A stretch of 64,000 nt of DNA from Kryptolebias marmoratus (GCF_001649575.2 NC_051445.1:27391088-27455087); one strand, 5' to 3'. Numbered from the stretch's first letter, positions 23,650-35,864 are shown. Numbers and translations are program-made. The notes: a model not told the origin generated them from the sequence alone.

Positions 23650-23916
23650 GAGAGCGAGAGGTGTGGTGAGGCACATCTAAAGACGTCTGCATGAAGTGTT
23701 TGACCGCAGCTGTTTCATTACTTAAGGTAGTAGCATTGTCATAACACACACACACACACACACACACAGACAATATGAATAAATAAAGTGTTCCTATATG
23801 TCATGCTTGATATGAGGTGCATGTGCACTCTTGTGGTGATAAGCTGAGAAAATGGTCCAAACCTAGTGGGTCAAGGTGAATGAAACTATGGAGGGGGCTC
23901 AATAAAGGAGAGGACC

Positions 23917-23918
<2 letters not shown>

Positions 23919-23995
<77 letters not shown>
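23919..23995. repeat. (TA)n microsatellite
   Basis: Uninterrupted TA dinucleotide for 77 bp, self-complementary and likely to be length-variable. Confidence 0.98.
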
Positions 23996-23997
<2 letters not shown>

Positions 23998-26068
23998 TAC
24001 AAAAAACAGAAGAAAGTTTATTCATGCAGTTGCCACAAAAAGTTCTGATAAATGTTTTTTTTGTTTTGCTTATGCAGTAAATTCAAATTATTTCTCTTCA
24101 TCAACAAAACATTTAAGAAATGTTGATCAAGTTAACAGACGGAAAAAAACTTCTACTAGCGAAAACGTCAAACTTGGTGTATTAACCTGAAGTGAAATAA
24201 TTTTTTCAGAACAGTAATTAACACTTATGAATGAGACAGAAAAAGAAAATCACACCTGCATGCTCAGAACAGGATGGAAATCAACCACATGACACGTGCA
24301 ATATTAAAATCAACCACACTAGGCCTCGGGTCATAACAGCTCTGAATGGTGCTACAACCTGTTTATACCTGCAGATATTTTCCTGGTGAATCTTTGATAA
24401 TGGCAGTAATTAACAACTCACACATTACTCATCAGGATCAGACTGTTGTAGCTTAAGTTTCAACAGGAATTAAACAGTTTCAGTTTCCGCAGCCATTCTA
24501 CAGCCACACTTATCAACTTTTGACAAATGATCCTGATTCTTTTTTTAAACCTGATTACTTCAATTTCTTCATTTGGATGACACCATAAAAAAGACCAATT
24601 TAAAGACTACTGCACAGGATGAAGAAGTTAAATACTTGTATTCCTGCTGAAGCAGCCACTGTTGGGGCAAATTATCCATCAATGGTAACGAAGCAGTCGT
24701 TGAAGACAAAGGACAAGGAGGCTACTCATTAGATCTGGACACTAAATCATAGTTTTTAAATCATCTTCTGCTGACATTACATGGAGAAGACGATGAATAG
24801 TATCTCCAGGCTGATGACCTCATGGATTTCACACTCCCTCAGCTGGACAGTAACATGGCAATGCTGATGAGTAGCATATTAAAGCTTGTGACCCACTGAG
24901 TTACTCACTGAACTGGAGATTATTATGAGCAAATTTACAAGTACTAAACTGACAACCAAATAAATCATTTAGAACTTTAAGTACTTCCATTTACAAGCTA
25001 ACAGTACTCGTTTCTATTTTTCTGCTCCTCTTCTAATTAGATGCAGATTGTACAGAACTACTGCCATTTACTGTAGACTTGGCTGTTACTGCAGTCCCAT
25101 TGGTGACTGGAACATATAACTAAATGATAAAGGTCATATACTATAGATACTAACACAATCTGGTTTAATAAGCAAATTAAAAAGTATGGCAGTTGTGTTA
25201 GTATGGTGTTTGCATGTTTAGTGTATAAGCTTAAAGTAGAAAAGGAACGGTCTAGCCACAATGTTGGATGACAGCCTCCAGTGGATGAACATGTAAAATA
25301 GAGAGCATAAAGAATGATTAGTGATTATTCAACCATAATGGTCAACTTTCATGCATTTTTTGCCTGCTCAAACAGGGCTGACAGAAAAAAAAGTCACACT
25401 TAAGTAGTGACTAACCAAGGTGAACAAACTCATGAGTTGCCCCAGCTGAGAAGGTAAATCTTGGTTGGGCACACCTATCAACTATGAGCCTCAATTCTTT
25501 AAGAATTTTGCTTAAATAATTTTTTTGGAGGTATGCTCACTTGTGCATTTTTTTTTTTTAATGAAATGACAACTTTGGTATGAATTCCTATGAAATATAA
25601 AACAGTTGATTTGTTCAATGCATTATGTGATACAGATTTTTTTTTACATCACCAAATCCACACCAAGTGTTTTTTTTTTCCCTCAGTGTATTTATCTTAT
25701 TGTGAAAAAAATTAAAAGGTCCCTTGATCTGTAGTTTACCTGTTTACATAAGATTTATTTTGGCTGAAACCGTCCTTCGCTACAATGCTGGTTTCTGACA
25801 CCCAACCAGAGATGGAATATTTGTAAGATTAAAAACTGTTGTAAGAAATTATGTTTTTGCTTGTGAACAGGTTCTGACTGAAAACCAGATAATTTACTAT
25901 GCCAGGACTTTACCCTGTGACTGCATTAATATAGCTTTCAAAATACCACATCTGTTCATGTTCAAAAGAAAAATAATTTCTTCTTGAATCCAAAAAATAA
26001 AAAACTGAAAATCATTTGTACAATCTACTGTCCATGTCCTTTTTTTAAAGGTGTTATAAAGTTAATAT
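23996..26068. other. Intron, nothing recognised
   Basis: About 2 kb of AT-rich intron with homopolymer T and A runs near 25550 and 25670. This is the longest stretch in the left half without a recognised repeat. Confidence 0.5.
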
Positions 26069-26417
26069 CCCCTCCCTGGGCTGCCACTATACCATGGTGG
26101 AGGGGTTTGAGTTTCCCAATGATCCTAGAAGCTATGCTGTAAGGGGTTTCATGCCCCTAGTAGGGTCACCCAAGGCAGACAGGTCCTAGGTAAGGGGCCA
26201 GACAAAGTGCAGCCCAAAGACCCCTTATGATGAGCAACAGAATTGGACACAGTGTTCCCTTGCCCGGATGCGGGTCACCGGAGCCCCACTCTGGAACCAG
26301 GCCTGGAGGTGGGGCACGTTGGCGAGTGCCTGGTGGCCTGGCTTTCACCCAAGGAGTCCGGCCGGGCACAGCCCGAAGAGGTAACATGGGTCCCCTTTCC
26401 CATGGGCTCACCACCTA
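26069..26417 (+). mobile_element. 5' part of an RTE/Rex3-like LINE
   Basis: It starts with CCCTCCCTGGGCTGCCAC and continues with CATGGTGGAGGGGTTTGAG and AATGATCCTAGAAGCTATG, then GCCCGGATGCGGGTCACCGG. This is the leader region of a very common fish LINE. The body of the same LINE resumes at 27675 after a gypsy-type insertion. The Rex3 name is from memory and tentative. Confidence 0.75.
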
Positions 26418-27214
26418 TTTCTTCCAACAACGGTCTACTCAGCTTCCCGCAGTTGCCGTTGGCGTAAGAGACCACCGGCCATGGCAGCCACCACGCCTCC
26501 ATCAATCGCAGCAGCCTCCAAGCCTCCACCGGCCGTGGCAGCCTCCAAGCCTCCACCGGTCGCAGCTTCCTCCATGCCTCTCCCGGCACCGGCCGCCTCC
26601 ACGTCTCTCCCGGCACCGGCCACCTCCACGCCTCTCCCGGCACCGGCTGTCCACACGGCTCCACATTCTCCAGTTCCCGCTTCTCCATCATCTCCTGTAT
26701 CAAGTTCAGTCCTGGATCCCACTATTCTCTCCACCCACATATCCGCCTCTGAGTTTTCCCCTGCCAAATTTTTGGACATCTTTTCTCAGATTCAAAGACT
26801 GTTTCTCCACTGTTCTCCACATTAAATAATAACTCTGATCCCAATCACACAATATACTTACCTGTAATGTCATTGAAAATATCCTTCAGTCTCGCCCCAG
26901 TCTCCTCTGCCTGCCAGTATTCATGGGGTTCCATAATGACATTTCTCAATTAAAGGAACAATTAATTAGTGCGTCCATGTACCACCAGCCATGTAACGCC
27001 CTGGCCGTCTGCCCGAACTTTTGCCCTCGTCACCTTAGTTTTTTCATGTATCTGTGTTTTCCCCTGGTCTTTTGCTGGGTCCGTATTTTGTTTATTGTTC
27101 TGGTTGTTTTTGTCCTCCGTCCCGTGTTTTGGTTTTTCCCCCACCACCCTCTCATGCTAGGTTTTTTATGTTGGTTTTTGGGATGTCGGGAGCCATCCCT
27201 TGAGAGGGGGGTCC
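26418..27214 (+). mobile_element. Gypsy-type retroelement internal 3' remnant
   Basis: A GC-rich stretch ends in the polypurine tract GAGAGGGGGG directly before the LTR at 27215. A frame at 26481-26825 encodes Pro/Ala-rich repeats (PLPAPAAST, PLPAPATST) made by a tandem DNA repeat of roughly 27-30 bp between 26500 and 26660. No protease, reverse transcriptase or integrase motif is present. I infer it is the 3' end of the element's internal region. The 5' LTR and pol are missing. Confidence 0.65.
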
Positions 27215-27674
27215 TGTCAGGATTTTGGGTGTTGTTTTTGATTTCTTTTGTATTTTAGACCCTTGTTTCATGTTTTGTCTTTGTATGTTCTGTTTCTTGT
27301 GTTCTGGTCATCATTCTCTTCTCTCCAGATTCTCATTTGTTTATATGACACGCCCATCTCCTCCTGCCTGCAATGATTATCACTCACCTGTGCCCACTTC
27401 ACTTGATTTCCCTGTGTGCTTAAAACCCGGTCACTCTCTCCACTTCTCCACTGGATCATTTCTTTGTTTATGGACTGTTCCGTTCTGATCATGGTGTCCC
27501 TAGTTATGTCTTGGTTGTCCTCTTCCTGTCTTAGTTCTTGCATTTAGTTTTTGTTTTGTGTTGCTGCCTCGTCAGCTCTTTGTTTTTGTTTATCCTTTAT
27601 TTTAATAAATTAGTTTCTTTTATATCATGAGTCTGCGCTCTGGGTTTGCCTCCTTCTCCACCCAACATGTCACA
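27215..27674 (+). mobile_element. Gypsy-like 3' LTR
   Basis: Begins TGTCAGGATTTTGGG and ends AACATGTCACA, with AATAAA at 27604-27609. It shares CACCTGTGCCCACTTCAC, GAGTCTGCGCTCTGGGTT and CTCCTTCTCCACC with the solo LTR at 18.3 kb. The preceding polypurine tract marks it as the 3' LTR. Confidence 0.85.
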
Positions 27675-29202
27675 ATGATCGACTTTGTTGTTGTTTCATC
27701 TGATCTGCGGCCGCATGTCTTGGACACTTGAGTAAAGACAGGGGCGGAGCTGTCAACTGACCACTACCTGGTGGTGAGTTGGCTCCGTTGGCAGGGGAGG
27801 ATGCTGGTCAGACCTGGCAGGCCCAAACGTATTGTGAGGGTCTGTTGGGAACATCTGGCGGAGTCTACTGTTAGGCAGAGCTTTAACTCCCACCTCCAGG
27901 AGAACTTTGAACATGTTCTGGGGGAGGTGGGGGACATTCAGTCTTATGGGGCCATGTTCCGTGCCTCTATTGTTGAGGCGGCTTATCAGAGCTGTGGCTG
28001 CAAGGTAGTTGGTGCCTGTCGCAGCGGCAACCTTTGAACCCGCTGGTGGACACTGGCGGTGAGGGATGCCGTCAGGCTAAAGAAGGAGTCCTATCGAGCC
28101 TTCTTGCCCTGTGGGACTCCAGAAGCAGCTGACGGGTACCGGCAGTCCAAGCGGCATGCGGCTCGGGTGGTCGCTGAGGCAAAAACTCGGGCATGGGAGG
28201 AGTTTGGTGAGGCCATGGAGAAAGACTTCCGCATGGCTTCAAGGCGATTCTGGTCCACCATACGGCGTCTCAGGAGGGGAAAGCAGTGCAGCACCAACAC
28301 TGTTTATAGATGGGGTGGTGTGCTTCTGACCTCGACTCGGGACGTTGTGGGTCAGTAGGCGGAATACTTCGAAGACCTCCTCAATCCCACCAGCACGTCT
28401 TCCATTGAGGAGGCGAAGCCTGGGGACTTTTGGTCGGGCTCTCCAATCTTCGGTGCTAAGGTCACCGAGGTGGTTAAAAAGCTTCTTGGTGGCAAGGCTC
28501 CGAGGGTGGATGAAATTAACCTGGAGTTCCTTAAGGCTCTGGATGTTGTAGGGTTGTGTTGGCTAACGCAATTCTGCAATATTGCATGGACATCGGGGGC
28601 AGTTCCCCTGTATTGGCAGACTGGGGTGGTGGTCCCCTTATTTAAAAGGGGGGACCGGTGTCTGCAGTGAAGTGGGCACTGTACCGGTCTGTCGTGGTGA
28701 AGAGAGAGCTGAGTCAAAAGGCAAAGTTCTCTATTTACCGGTCGATCTACGTTCCTACCCTCATCTATGGTCACAAGCTTTGGGTAGTGACCGAAAGAAC
28801 AAGATCGTGAATACAAGTGGCTGAAATGAGTTTTCTCTGCAGGGTCTCTATCTCCCTCAGAGATAGGGTGAGAAGCTCGGTCATCCGGGAGGGACTTGGA
28901 GTAGAGCCGCTGTTTCTCCATGTCGAGAGGAGCCAGTTGAGGTGGCTCGGGCATCTGGTGAGGATGCCTCCTGGACGCCTCACTGGTAAAGTGTTCTGGG
29001 CACGTCCCACCAATAGGAGGCCCAGAGGAAGACCCAGGACACGCTGGAGGGACTATGATTCTCGGCTGGCCTGGGAACACCTTGGGATTTCCCCGGAGGA
29101 GCTGGCCCGAGTGGCTGGGGAGAGGGAAGTCTGGGTCTCCCTGCTTAGGCTGCTACCCCTGCGACCCAACCCCGAATAAGCGGAAGAAGATGGATGGATG
29201 GA
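27675..29202 (+). pseudogene. RTE/Rex3-like LINE body, reverse transcriptase deleted
   Basis: One frame from about 27675 to 28670 shows the end of the endonuclease (DFVVVSSDLRPHVLDT), the linker (RWQGRMLVRPGRPKRIVRVC, KKESYRAFLPCGTPEAADGY) and the start of reverse transcriptase (LGGKAPRVDEINLEFLKALD, GVVVPLFKRGD). In-frame stops lie near 27730, at 28035-28037 and at 28356-28358. The sequence then jumps to the C-terminal part (YRSTYVPTLIYGHKLWVVTE, RSQLRWLGHLVRMPPGRL, RPRGRPRTRWRDY). The catalytic palm with the ADD motif is therefore missing. The 3' end is AGAAGATGGATGGATGG, a GATG-type tail. Confidence 0.88.
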
Positions 29203-30954
29203 TAATGTTAATATATTCTTTTGTGTTTTGAAAGGCATCAATTGCTCAAAAAAGCCAATAAATAATAATAATAAAAAAACTATAAAATGAAACTTACAAA
29301 AGTTTAAAAAAAAAATGATGCAAAAAAAAAAAGAAAAAGAAAAAAAACACTAAAACTGATAACTATTTTTTAATTTATTTATAACTGTTGCATCCTATAG
29401 GTTTACAAATCAAGTGTGGCCCTCAGAGGACTTTCTAAAGTTTAAATAACACCGGAGAAAAGGTTCCCCACCCCTGTGTGTCAACGTAATACAAATCGGC
29501 ATAAATACAAGCGCCTTCTCTGTTAATGTGCTGTGTTGGCCTTCCAGCATGGCAGAGACACATCAAGTGTACATACTTATAATGTCAGTTGGAGTGGTCC
29601 TGTGTCCTGTCTTCAGTAACTAAAACATCTAATTTCACTAATATCTTTCTCAAAACAGTTATGCAGTATGGAAGCAACGTTGAGTCACTCTTTAAGAGGC
29701 GAATGGTCATCCCATCCATTTTCTTTACCCACTTCTCCTATTAGTCTGGACATAAAATATGTATTGAATATTGCCTATTTGAAATTTTACAACGTGCTGG
29801 TTCCACAGGGCTTCCCATCCCTACTTCCCATACAGCAAGGCTTATCTTTACATATATCAACCAATATGGCTCTGTCACTACTTTTGTTGGCAGCTCAGAG
29901 GCATAACAGTGGTGGGTTGACTTTAGCCCTCTCATGCCACCTTGGTCCTTCCATAAATCACACTAAGATGACCAGAGGGCATCTTAGTTCAGGCTTAATG
30001 TGTTTTGTGAAAAGGGTCTTAGGCCACTCTGTGACATTCAAACTTATCTGGATGTTGTGTTCAATGTGCCAACTCAACTTCTGTCAGATTTCCTCTCACA
30101 CTGTGATGGAAGCTGACCTTTCTTTTTCTCTCATCAAGCAGCATGGCCTTTAAGTTGCCTCTGACTGTGCATAATTCATTGATGGTGCCCCTCACAAGAT
30201 TGTCTGACCTGTTGGACAGCCTAGCTACAGCATGGAGATGGGAGGATGATAGAAATGTCAACATTAGGACAACTCTGACAGCTAAGCTAGTTATGCCAAG
30301 ACACAGACTTCCTTATTTTCATATTCATCTGACTTTTACAGGCTGAATATACACAAACAGAAAACGATGAATGTGATTTGAATTGGAAATAGAACAACAC
30401 TGTCACACCAGTGGAATGTATTAGTGTTGTGTGCATGTGAAAGAAATAACAAAAGAAAACTGCTTCTACATCAACAAAACTTATTCTGATGTTACAATTG
30501 AGATAAAACTAGTTTTATTAATATTTGTGACAGCCCTGCAGAAGTGGTTTTTTTTGTTTGTTTATTTGTTTTGTGTGTGAAGCAAATTTTTGTACCTATA
30601 CCCATTGGGTTTGGCCAAAAAATTAAAGAGAAGTTACTGTTTCCCTGAACGCAAACTTGTTAAACAGTTAAAACTACCATTTTAAAATACTTTGAGTATT
30701 AGCCGTTAATGAGAATGTTATTTAAATGCCAAAAGAATGACAGTTAATAAATTTAATATGTAGCAAAAAAACAAACAAAAAACTGACAGCTGAAAGAATT
30801 AACTTTCAAAAATTTTAGCCAAACATAGGCACCCTCACTAAATTCTCAGGGATGTCTCTGTCCTTCCTTACAGCAATATTAGCCAGCACTGAATGGTCTG
30901 TTGCTGACAAGAAGGACATGTTTTTGATGATTTGCTAATCATTGGTTGTTGACA
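29203..30954. other. Intron, hAT-type end, otherwise unassigned
   Basis: GGTTCCCCACCCCTG at 29462-29476 is the complement of the CAGGGGTGGGGAACC end of hAT-type MITEs, preceded by GTGTGGCCCTCAGAGGAC. The rest, including a 161-codon frame at 29668-30153, matches nothing I recognise. Confidence 0.5.
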
Positions 30955-31324
30955 AAGGCAAAAGGGCAATTTATTTATCTTTTTTTGCTCTTTTGCTTTG
31001 TGTGTGTGTGTTTGTCTGTCTCTAAGCAAAATATCTCATAGACCACTGAGATATTGATAATGAAACCCTCAAAAACTAATAATTGAATCTATGTCTACAA
31101 CTCAAGCATTTGGAGTTATTCCAATTCAAGACGGCCACCTTAGCTTATTGACCCTATGTAAAACAGAAGAAAGGCTTTAACTCAGTCAATGTTGCATATA
31201 TTCAGCTGAACTTTCATTTGGTAGTAGCTTTATTGTAAGAACATCTAAAGCTGCACTGAAGACCACTGAAGAGGAAACAGTTCTGTTGGAGCCTAAATAC
31301 CAATTGAATCTAATCTTTACAACC
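30955..31324 (+). repeat. Unclassified dispersed repeat, family 1 (fragment)
   Basis: It contains GTCTGTCTCTAAGCAAAATA, CTCATAGACCACTGAG, CTATGTCTACAACTCAAG, CAATTCAAGACGGCCACCTT and TTTAACTCAGTCAATGTTGC, all in the order seen in the other copies. Confidence 0.7.
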
Positions 31325-31809
31325 TGTCATGTGTCTGGGTTTTGTTCTGTTTGATTTAGGGTTTTCTTGTATTTGCTGTTTTTTGTCCTTGTCTTGATAT
31401 TGTTTTGTCTTCTTTATGCCTTGGTTCTGTGTTGTCATCATTCACCTGTCCTCCGCTCAGCAGTTTTCTGGTTTCTTGTCACACCCATCTCCAGCTGTCT
31501 TCACTCCTAATCACACACCTGTTCCCACTTCTCCTCATCACCCTCTGCTTTAAAACTTGGTCTTCCTCTCCACCTCCCTGCTGATTCATTGTTGTTTGTT
31601 CATGTTGGATTCTTGTCTGGTCTCTGGTCCCTCTCTGTTTTTGCCTCGCCTTGTCCCGCCTTTGTTAAATGCCTGGATTTTTGTTAGAGTTAGTTTTGCT
31701 GCCACGTCAGCTTTTTGTTTTCTAGTTTTGTTATTTTAATAAATCAGTTTTTGTTTTGAAAAGATGAGTCTGCATCTTGGGTTCGCCTTGCTCTCTCCTC
31801 GTTCTGACA
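31325..31809 (+). mobile_element. Solo LTR, gypsy-like
   Basis: Begins TGTCATGTGTCTGGG and ends TCGTTCTGACA, with AATAAA at 31738-31743. It shares CACACCTGTTCCCACTTC and GAGTCTGCATCTTGGGTTCG with the other LTRs. No clear target duplication was found. It is more diverged than the 18.3-kb copy. Confidence 0.8.
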
Positions 31810-32082
31810 TGACCAGGATCTCTTTTAATCTTTGCTCAGTCAAAGGCATTGTCTCAGTCTCCATCACCTGACAACTAACCTTGTTACTCATCACATTAGT
31901 CCATTACCATAGATAGAGCATTATTTCTAGCCTTTTTGTTGTTTACTAGCTCCATCTCCCATTACTCAAAACTTTTTAATTAAGTAGCTTTCCTAAAGGA
32001 AAAGTATTTTGGTATTTCCAAGCTATGTAAAGTTCTTATGATTCAGTCAACAACAGATGTTTTCAGTCATATTTTCTGATAG
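31810..32082. other. Intron, nothing recognised
   Basis: Short unassigned stretch. Confidence 0.5.
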
Positions 32083-32172
32083 TTAACCCTCCAGGAGCCC
32101 TCATAAGAGAGAGAGGTAGAGAAGTCCTTGTAACTTTGGGTTAATTTGACCTGAAGGCCACAGGAGAGTTAA
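32083..32172 (+). mobile_element. 82-bp MITE flanked by TTAA
   Basis: The element at 32087-32168 begins CCCTCCAGGAGCC and ends GGCCACAGGAGAG, imperfect inverted ends. TTAA lies immediately outside both. The interior has AGAGAGAGAGGTAGAGAAGT and TTTGACCTGAA. A sister copy is at 58550-58632. TTAA duplication fits piggyBac or Kolobok mobilisation. Confidence 0.8.
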
Positions 32173-32789
32173 GTAATGTTCCATGCCCCTGAAAATAGTT
32201 TCAGCAACTGTGGATCAAACAGTCAATCTGTCACCCCAGCAAAAAACAACCAAATGTTACAGTGCCTTTTGCAGGTTGTGGATCCACAGAAGGGTGGTCC
32301 TATGTAGCTTGTTTGGAATGTATCCAGTCAGCTCTCAAAGATAAAAGTCTGTCCACCAGGTGCTCACCAACATTCTTCTTCTTCAGGCCTGGCCCCAGGG
32401 TAGGACTCTAATCTCTTGCCCCCAAACTTATCATCAGGGTTATTCAGTTGCACTTTGCTTAACCCTACCTCAGAACCTACTTGCCATGCAAGTCCCTACC
32501 AGGGGCAAAATACCCCAGACAACCTCACTTTTGACATCCTTAGAAATTCAGACCTCTCCACTATAATAGGCTGGTGATCAACAGAGGGGAGGAAAAGCCT
32601 GATCTGAACTAAAACAGTGTTTTTTTGTTCTGTGCTAGTCAAGATTTGTCCATAACAAATACCATGCTGGAGCATGGTGTGTTTATAGGTGCATGTAGCA
32701 TCAGAACATTCTGGGTTGCAAGCCAATGAATGATTTTAAAATTGTGTCATCAGATCTATGACCACAGGTCTTAGGCATGCCACTGAAGA
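32173..32789. other. Intron, nothing recognised
   Basis: No recognised feature. Confidence 0.5.
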
Positions 32790-33170
32790 GAAGACCTGAG
32801 GAGTCAACTGATCACCACTTGGTTGTGAGTTGGAGGGGAGAATGCTGGACAGATGCAGTGCACCCAAATGTATAGTAAGAGTGTGCAAGAAAGATCTGCC
32901 AGAGACCAAAGTCTGAAGATTTTCAACTGTCACCTACAACAGAGGTTTTCTAGCATTCTAAGATAAGCAGCAGGTATTGAGTCTGACTTGGTCATGCTCT
33001 GGGTTATCATTGCTGATGTGGATGCATGAAGTTGCAGGTGGCTTATAATCCTAAAACGAAGTAGTGGACACCTGAGGTGAAGGGGACTGTCAGGCAGAAA
33101 AGTAAATCCTACAGAGTTTGTGGGACTTTGGAAGAGGCTAACAAGATTTGGCAAACAAAGGGAACCACAA
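32790..33170 (+). pseudogene. Very decayed RTE/Rex3-like LINE copy
   Basis: Despite many indels it keeps GAGTCAACTGATCACCACTT, GGTTGTGAGTTGG, GTGGACACCTGAGGTGAAGG and GGGACTTTGGAAGAGGC. These correspond to the STDHHLVVSW, WWTPEV and CGTPEAA points of the LINE at 27.7-28.1 kb. It is much older than that copy. Confidence 0.7.
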
Positions 33171-33174
33171 CTAC

Positions 33175-33345
33175 TGCAAATGTCCAAGTCTAACCAGGCT
33201 GATGATAAATAATAATTATGAAAAACAGGTTCAAATTTAGCTTTATTTTAAATGTGTGTTCCAATATATTAATTCATCACTGAGGTCAAGACCATGTCAT
33301 AGAAGGTTAATGCACAGAAGCAGAAAACTTGGGAATGAATCAAAA
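33175..33345. repeat. Unclassified dispersed repeat, family 2 (fragment)
   Basis: Shares GCAAATGTCCAAGTCTAA and GCTGATGATAAATAATAA with 17075-17130, and a TATTTTAAATGTGTGTTCCA block. Confidence 0.6.
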
Positions 33346-35090
33346 ATGGGAACACAATCTAGACAAAGATAACACTACCTGTTCTGCTGTTAAAGAGTAA
33401 CCTGGTGGTGAAGTAAGTCATGTTGCCTGTGTGCCACTTACTCTGTTTTTGACTTCTTTTACATTTGTGCAGACATTGTTTTCAAGCACCCAGCTCTCTG
33501 ATAGACCTTCACAATGGTGCCAGAAATGACTAAAATGAAACCCTGAAAAAAGTGAAAAGCAGTGTGCACCTGAGCCCCGACTCTTTTTTTCCTCCTGTCT
33601 TGGTGTGTCTATGTGTCTGAGAGGTGAGCTGGGATGAACTGAAGGCTGCAGCCTCTCACAGAGGCCCCTCTTCCCCCGTCAGGCATGAAAGACAATTAAT
33701 AGGAGATATTTTTTCTCGCCAGAGACCCTCTACCTGCAGGGCCTCCTCCACCTTTTCTCAGCCCTTCATCCCAAATCCAACCAATCTCAGAATCACATCT
33801 TTAGCCTTCAGCCCAGAGGCCAAACAGCAGTGAGCACGCTTTGTCTCCACACTTGACTTTTTCCCCTTGTTGAACCCATTTCATGCTCTCATCTCTGTAA
33901 TTTTTTACATGAATTATTCAGGCCCTTCCAGCCAGCAGATAGAAATCCATTATGTTTCACTCTGCCTCAATTAAGAGATTGTGGATGAAATTAGAAGGAT
34001 GGATGACATATCTGAATTTTAAAGGATTTATGAGGGTTCACACTACTATAAAATATTTATACAGTACCAGCCATCTAATACAGAGAAACACCCATACAGT
34101 ATGTGATTACACATGTTGTCTAATGGCCCCTACATTATTCTTTTCTCAGCACAAAGGTAGCTGAGGGATTGTGCCTTCTGTTAAGTCTTTCTTTCTGCTG
34201 ATTTATTCAGTCTTGTGTTTATGGTGATGAGTCTGGATTTCATCTTATTGACTGGGATGGCACAGTTCCTGCTAATAGCTGATGCTTTGGGACTCTATTC
34301 GACCTCAAACAGTGAAGGCAGTTAAATCAGACACCTGGTCAGTACCACTGCTCAGGCTCACTGAAACATTCAAATCAGAACTGACAAATATAAATGTGCT
34401 TGTCTGTGCAGAAAATACACATCATTAGACAATCAGCCATTTCTTCTGGAATGATGCAGAGACAAAACAACAATTTATGTTGTTGCACCATTTATCAGCA
34501 AGCAAAAGGACCAATAACATCTGTGGATAAGATTAAAGATTTAGGTCTTTGCCTGGGGTCTACAATCTGTGACTCTGAAGCCACATTTGGCCCTTCAGAC
34601 CCTCTGCAGTGGCTTGTTTGTAACTTTGACAAAAAATGGCATGAACCAGAGTAATATTTTGATCTCAGTATACAATACAAAAGGTTTTTTTTTATCTAGT
34701 TTGATCCATGTGACCCAGTTAAGCGCTTTGAGATACGTCAAGCTGTCAAACTTACTGCTGCAAACAGAACGATCAGTAATGTTGATGACATCAGGAAACA
34801 TTCAAATACACAAACTCTAAAAAAGCTGTGGGTCTGATTATGCACAAATCACCAACATCCCTGAATTTATCTAGTCCAGCAACTTTATTTTTGATGTGCG
34901 CTGAACTACATGTCCTCATCTAATATAAAAACCCTAAACCCCTGCCTAAGTGTGAGTAGTAGTGTTTAAAACCTCTGTCCTGTTTCTTTTTGTCGACAAT
35001 ATCAGACAGACAGGTGATCTGCTAAAAGCTGCTCATTTGGAGAATTTCAACAATGCTGCCAGCAGGACTCAAACAGCATCAGTGACTCAC
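33346..35090. other. Intron beside cdk14 exon, possible conserved segment
   Basis: No coding element. The part 33620-34010 has balanced composition and no repeat resemblance. Near 34540-34630 the phrase TGAAGCCACATTTGGCCC followed by CCCTCTGCAGTGGC looks like a decayed hAT MITE. Confidence 0.45.
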
Positions 35091-35184
35091 CAGGAATATT
35101 CGCTCCAGCTGGTCCTGGATGTCCTTCATGCCAGGAAAGGCAGCCACACCTTGGATCATCTCAATGAAAATGCAGCCCACACCC
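35091..35184 (-). CDS. cdk14: cdk14 exon: GVGCIF helix and CDK insert start
   Basis: This 94-nt exon completes the Trp of DMWG and encodes GVGCIFIEMIQGVAAFPG followed by MKDIQDQLERIFL, with no stops. It corresponds to kinase subdomains IX-X. Human CDK14 has a Val where this copy has Ile in CIFIEM, a conservative change. The acceptor context is TTCTTCCAG and the donor is GTGAGTCA. It ends in phase 0 after a Leu codon, matching the phase-0 start of the next exon. Confidence 0.97.
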
Positions 35185-35864
35185 CTGGAAGAAACAACAA
35201 CACTTCAGCACAACTCAGTTAAAGGTTTTACACATCCAGCAGTTTGATTAACCAACATCAACCATGACTGGTTTGTTCTTTGTGGATATTTAGTTCAGAC
35301 TGTATAAAAGTCCGTGACAGGAGGTTTTGATATTTCTTCTGGATGTCTGATTGCAAATGTAGGAGGGGAATCCTGAAATATCAAGTCTAGCGGAGCAGAG
35401 GAGGGAGGGCAAATGAGGTTTCTCTCTGTGTGAGCCGTCAGAGCTCGTTTGTCAAAGCGGTATCGTTTTCTGACAGCTTCACTTCCTGCCTCAGTGCACA
35501 GCTGCTGTCCGAGTGGAGAGGCAGAGAGATGGAGAGAGAAATATTATCAAGATTTTATCCCTTCAAGCCTTGATGCTCCTGCCATTCAGCGGGGTGAAAC
35601 AGCTCCATCTCCAAAACACAGCTTGTACCTCAGTGTGCAGAACTCCTGCAGGGTCAGGAGGACCAGCTAAAAGACAAACACTTTCACCTTTGCTTTCATT
35701 CATTTGGATGTGTTTTCAGCTTTATTGCTGTTTTGATAAAAAATAATTCCTGCGTTTTGTAAAACCATGTTATCCAATGATATGCTGAGATCACGCCAGT
35801 TATTAACAGATTTGACAAACGTAATGCTTTACACAATTAAAGGCCAAACATTCTTTAAAGAAAT
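35185..35864. other. Intron beside cdk14 exon, nothing recognised
   Basis: A short frame at 35449-35670 overlaps another in a different frame; neither is recognisable. Confidence 0.5.

Noticed and set aside
29668..30153. 161-codon plus-strand frame
   Set aside because: Composition and translation look random, with no domain and no repeat or splice support.
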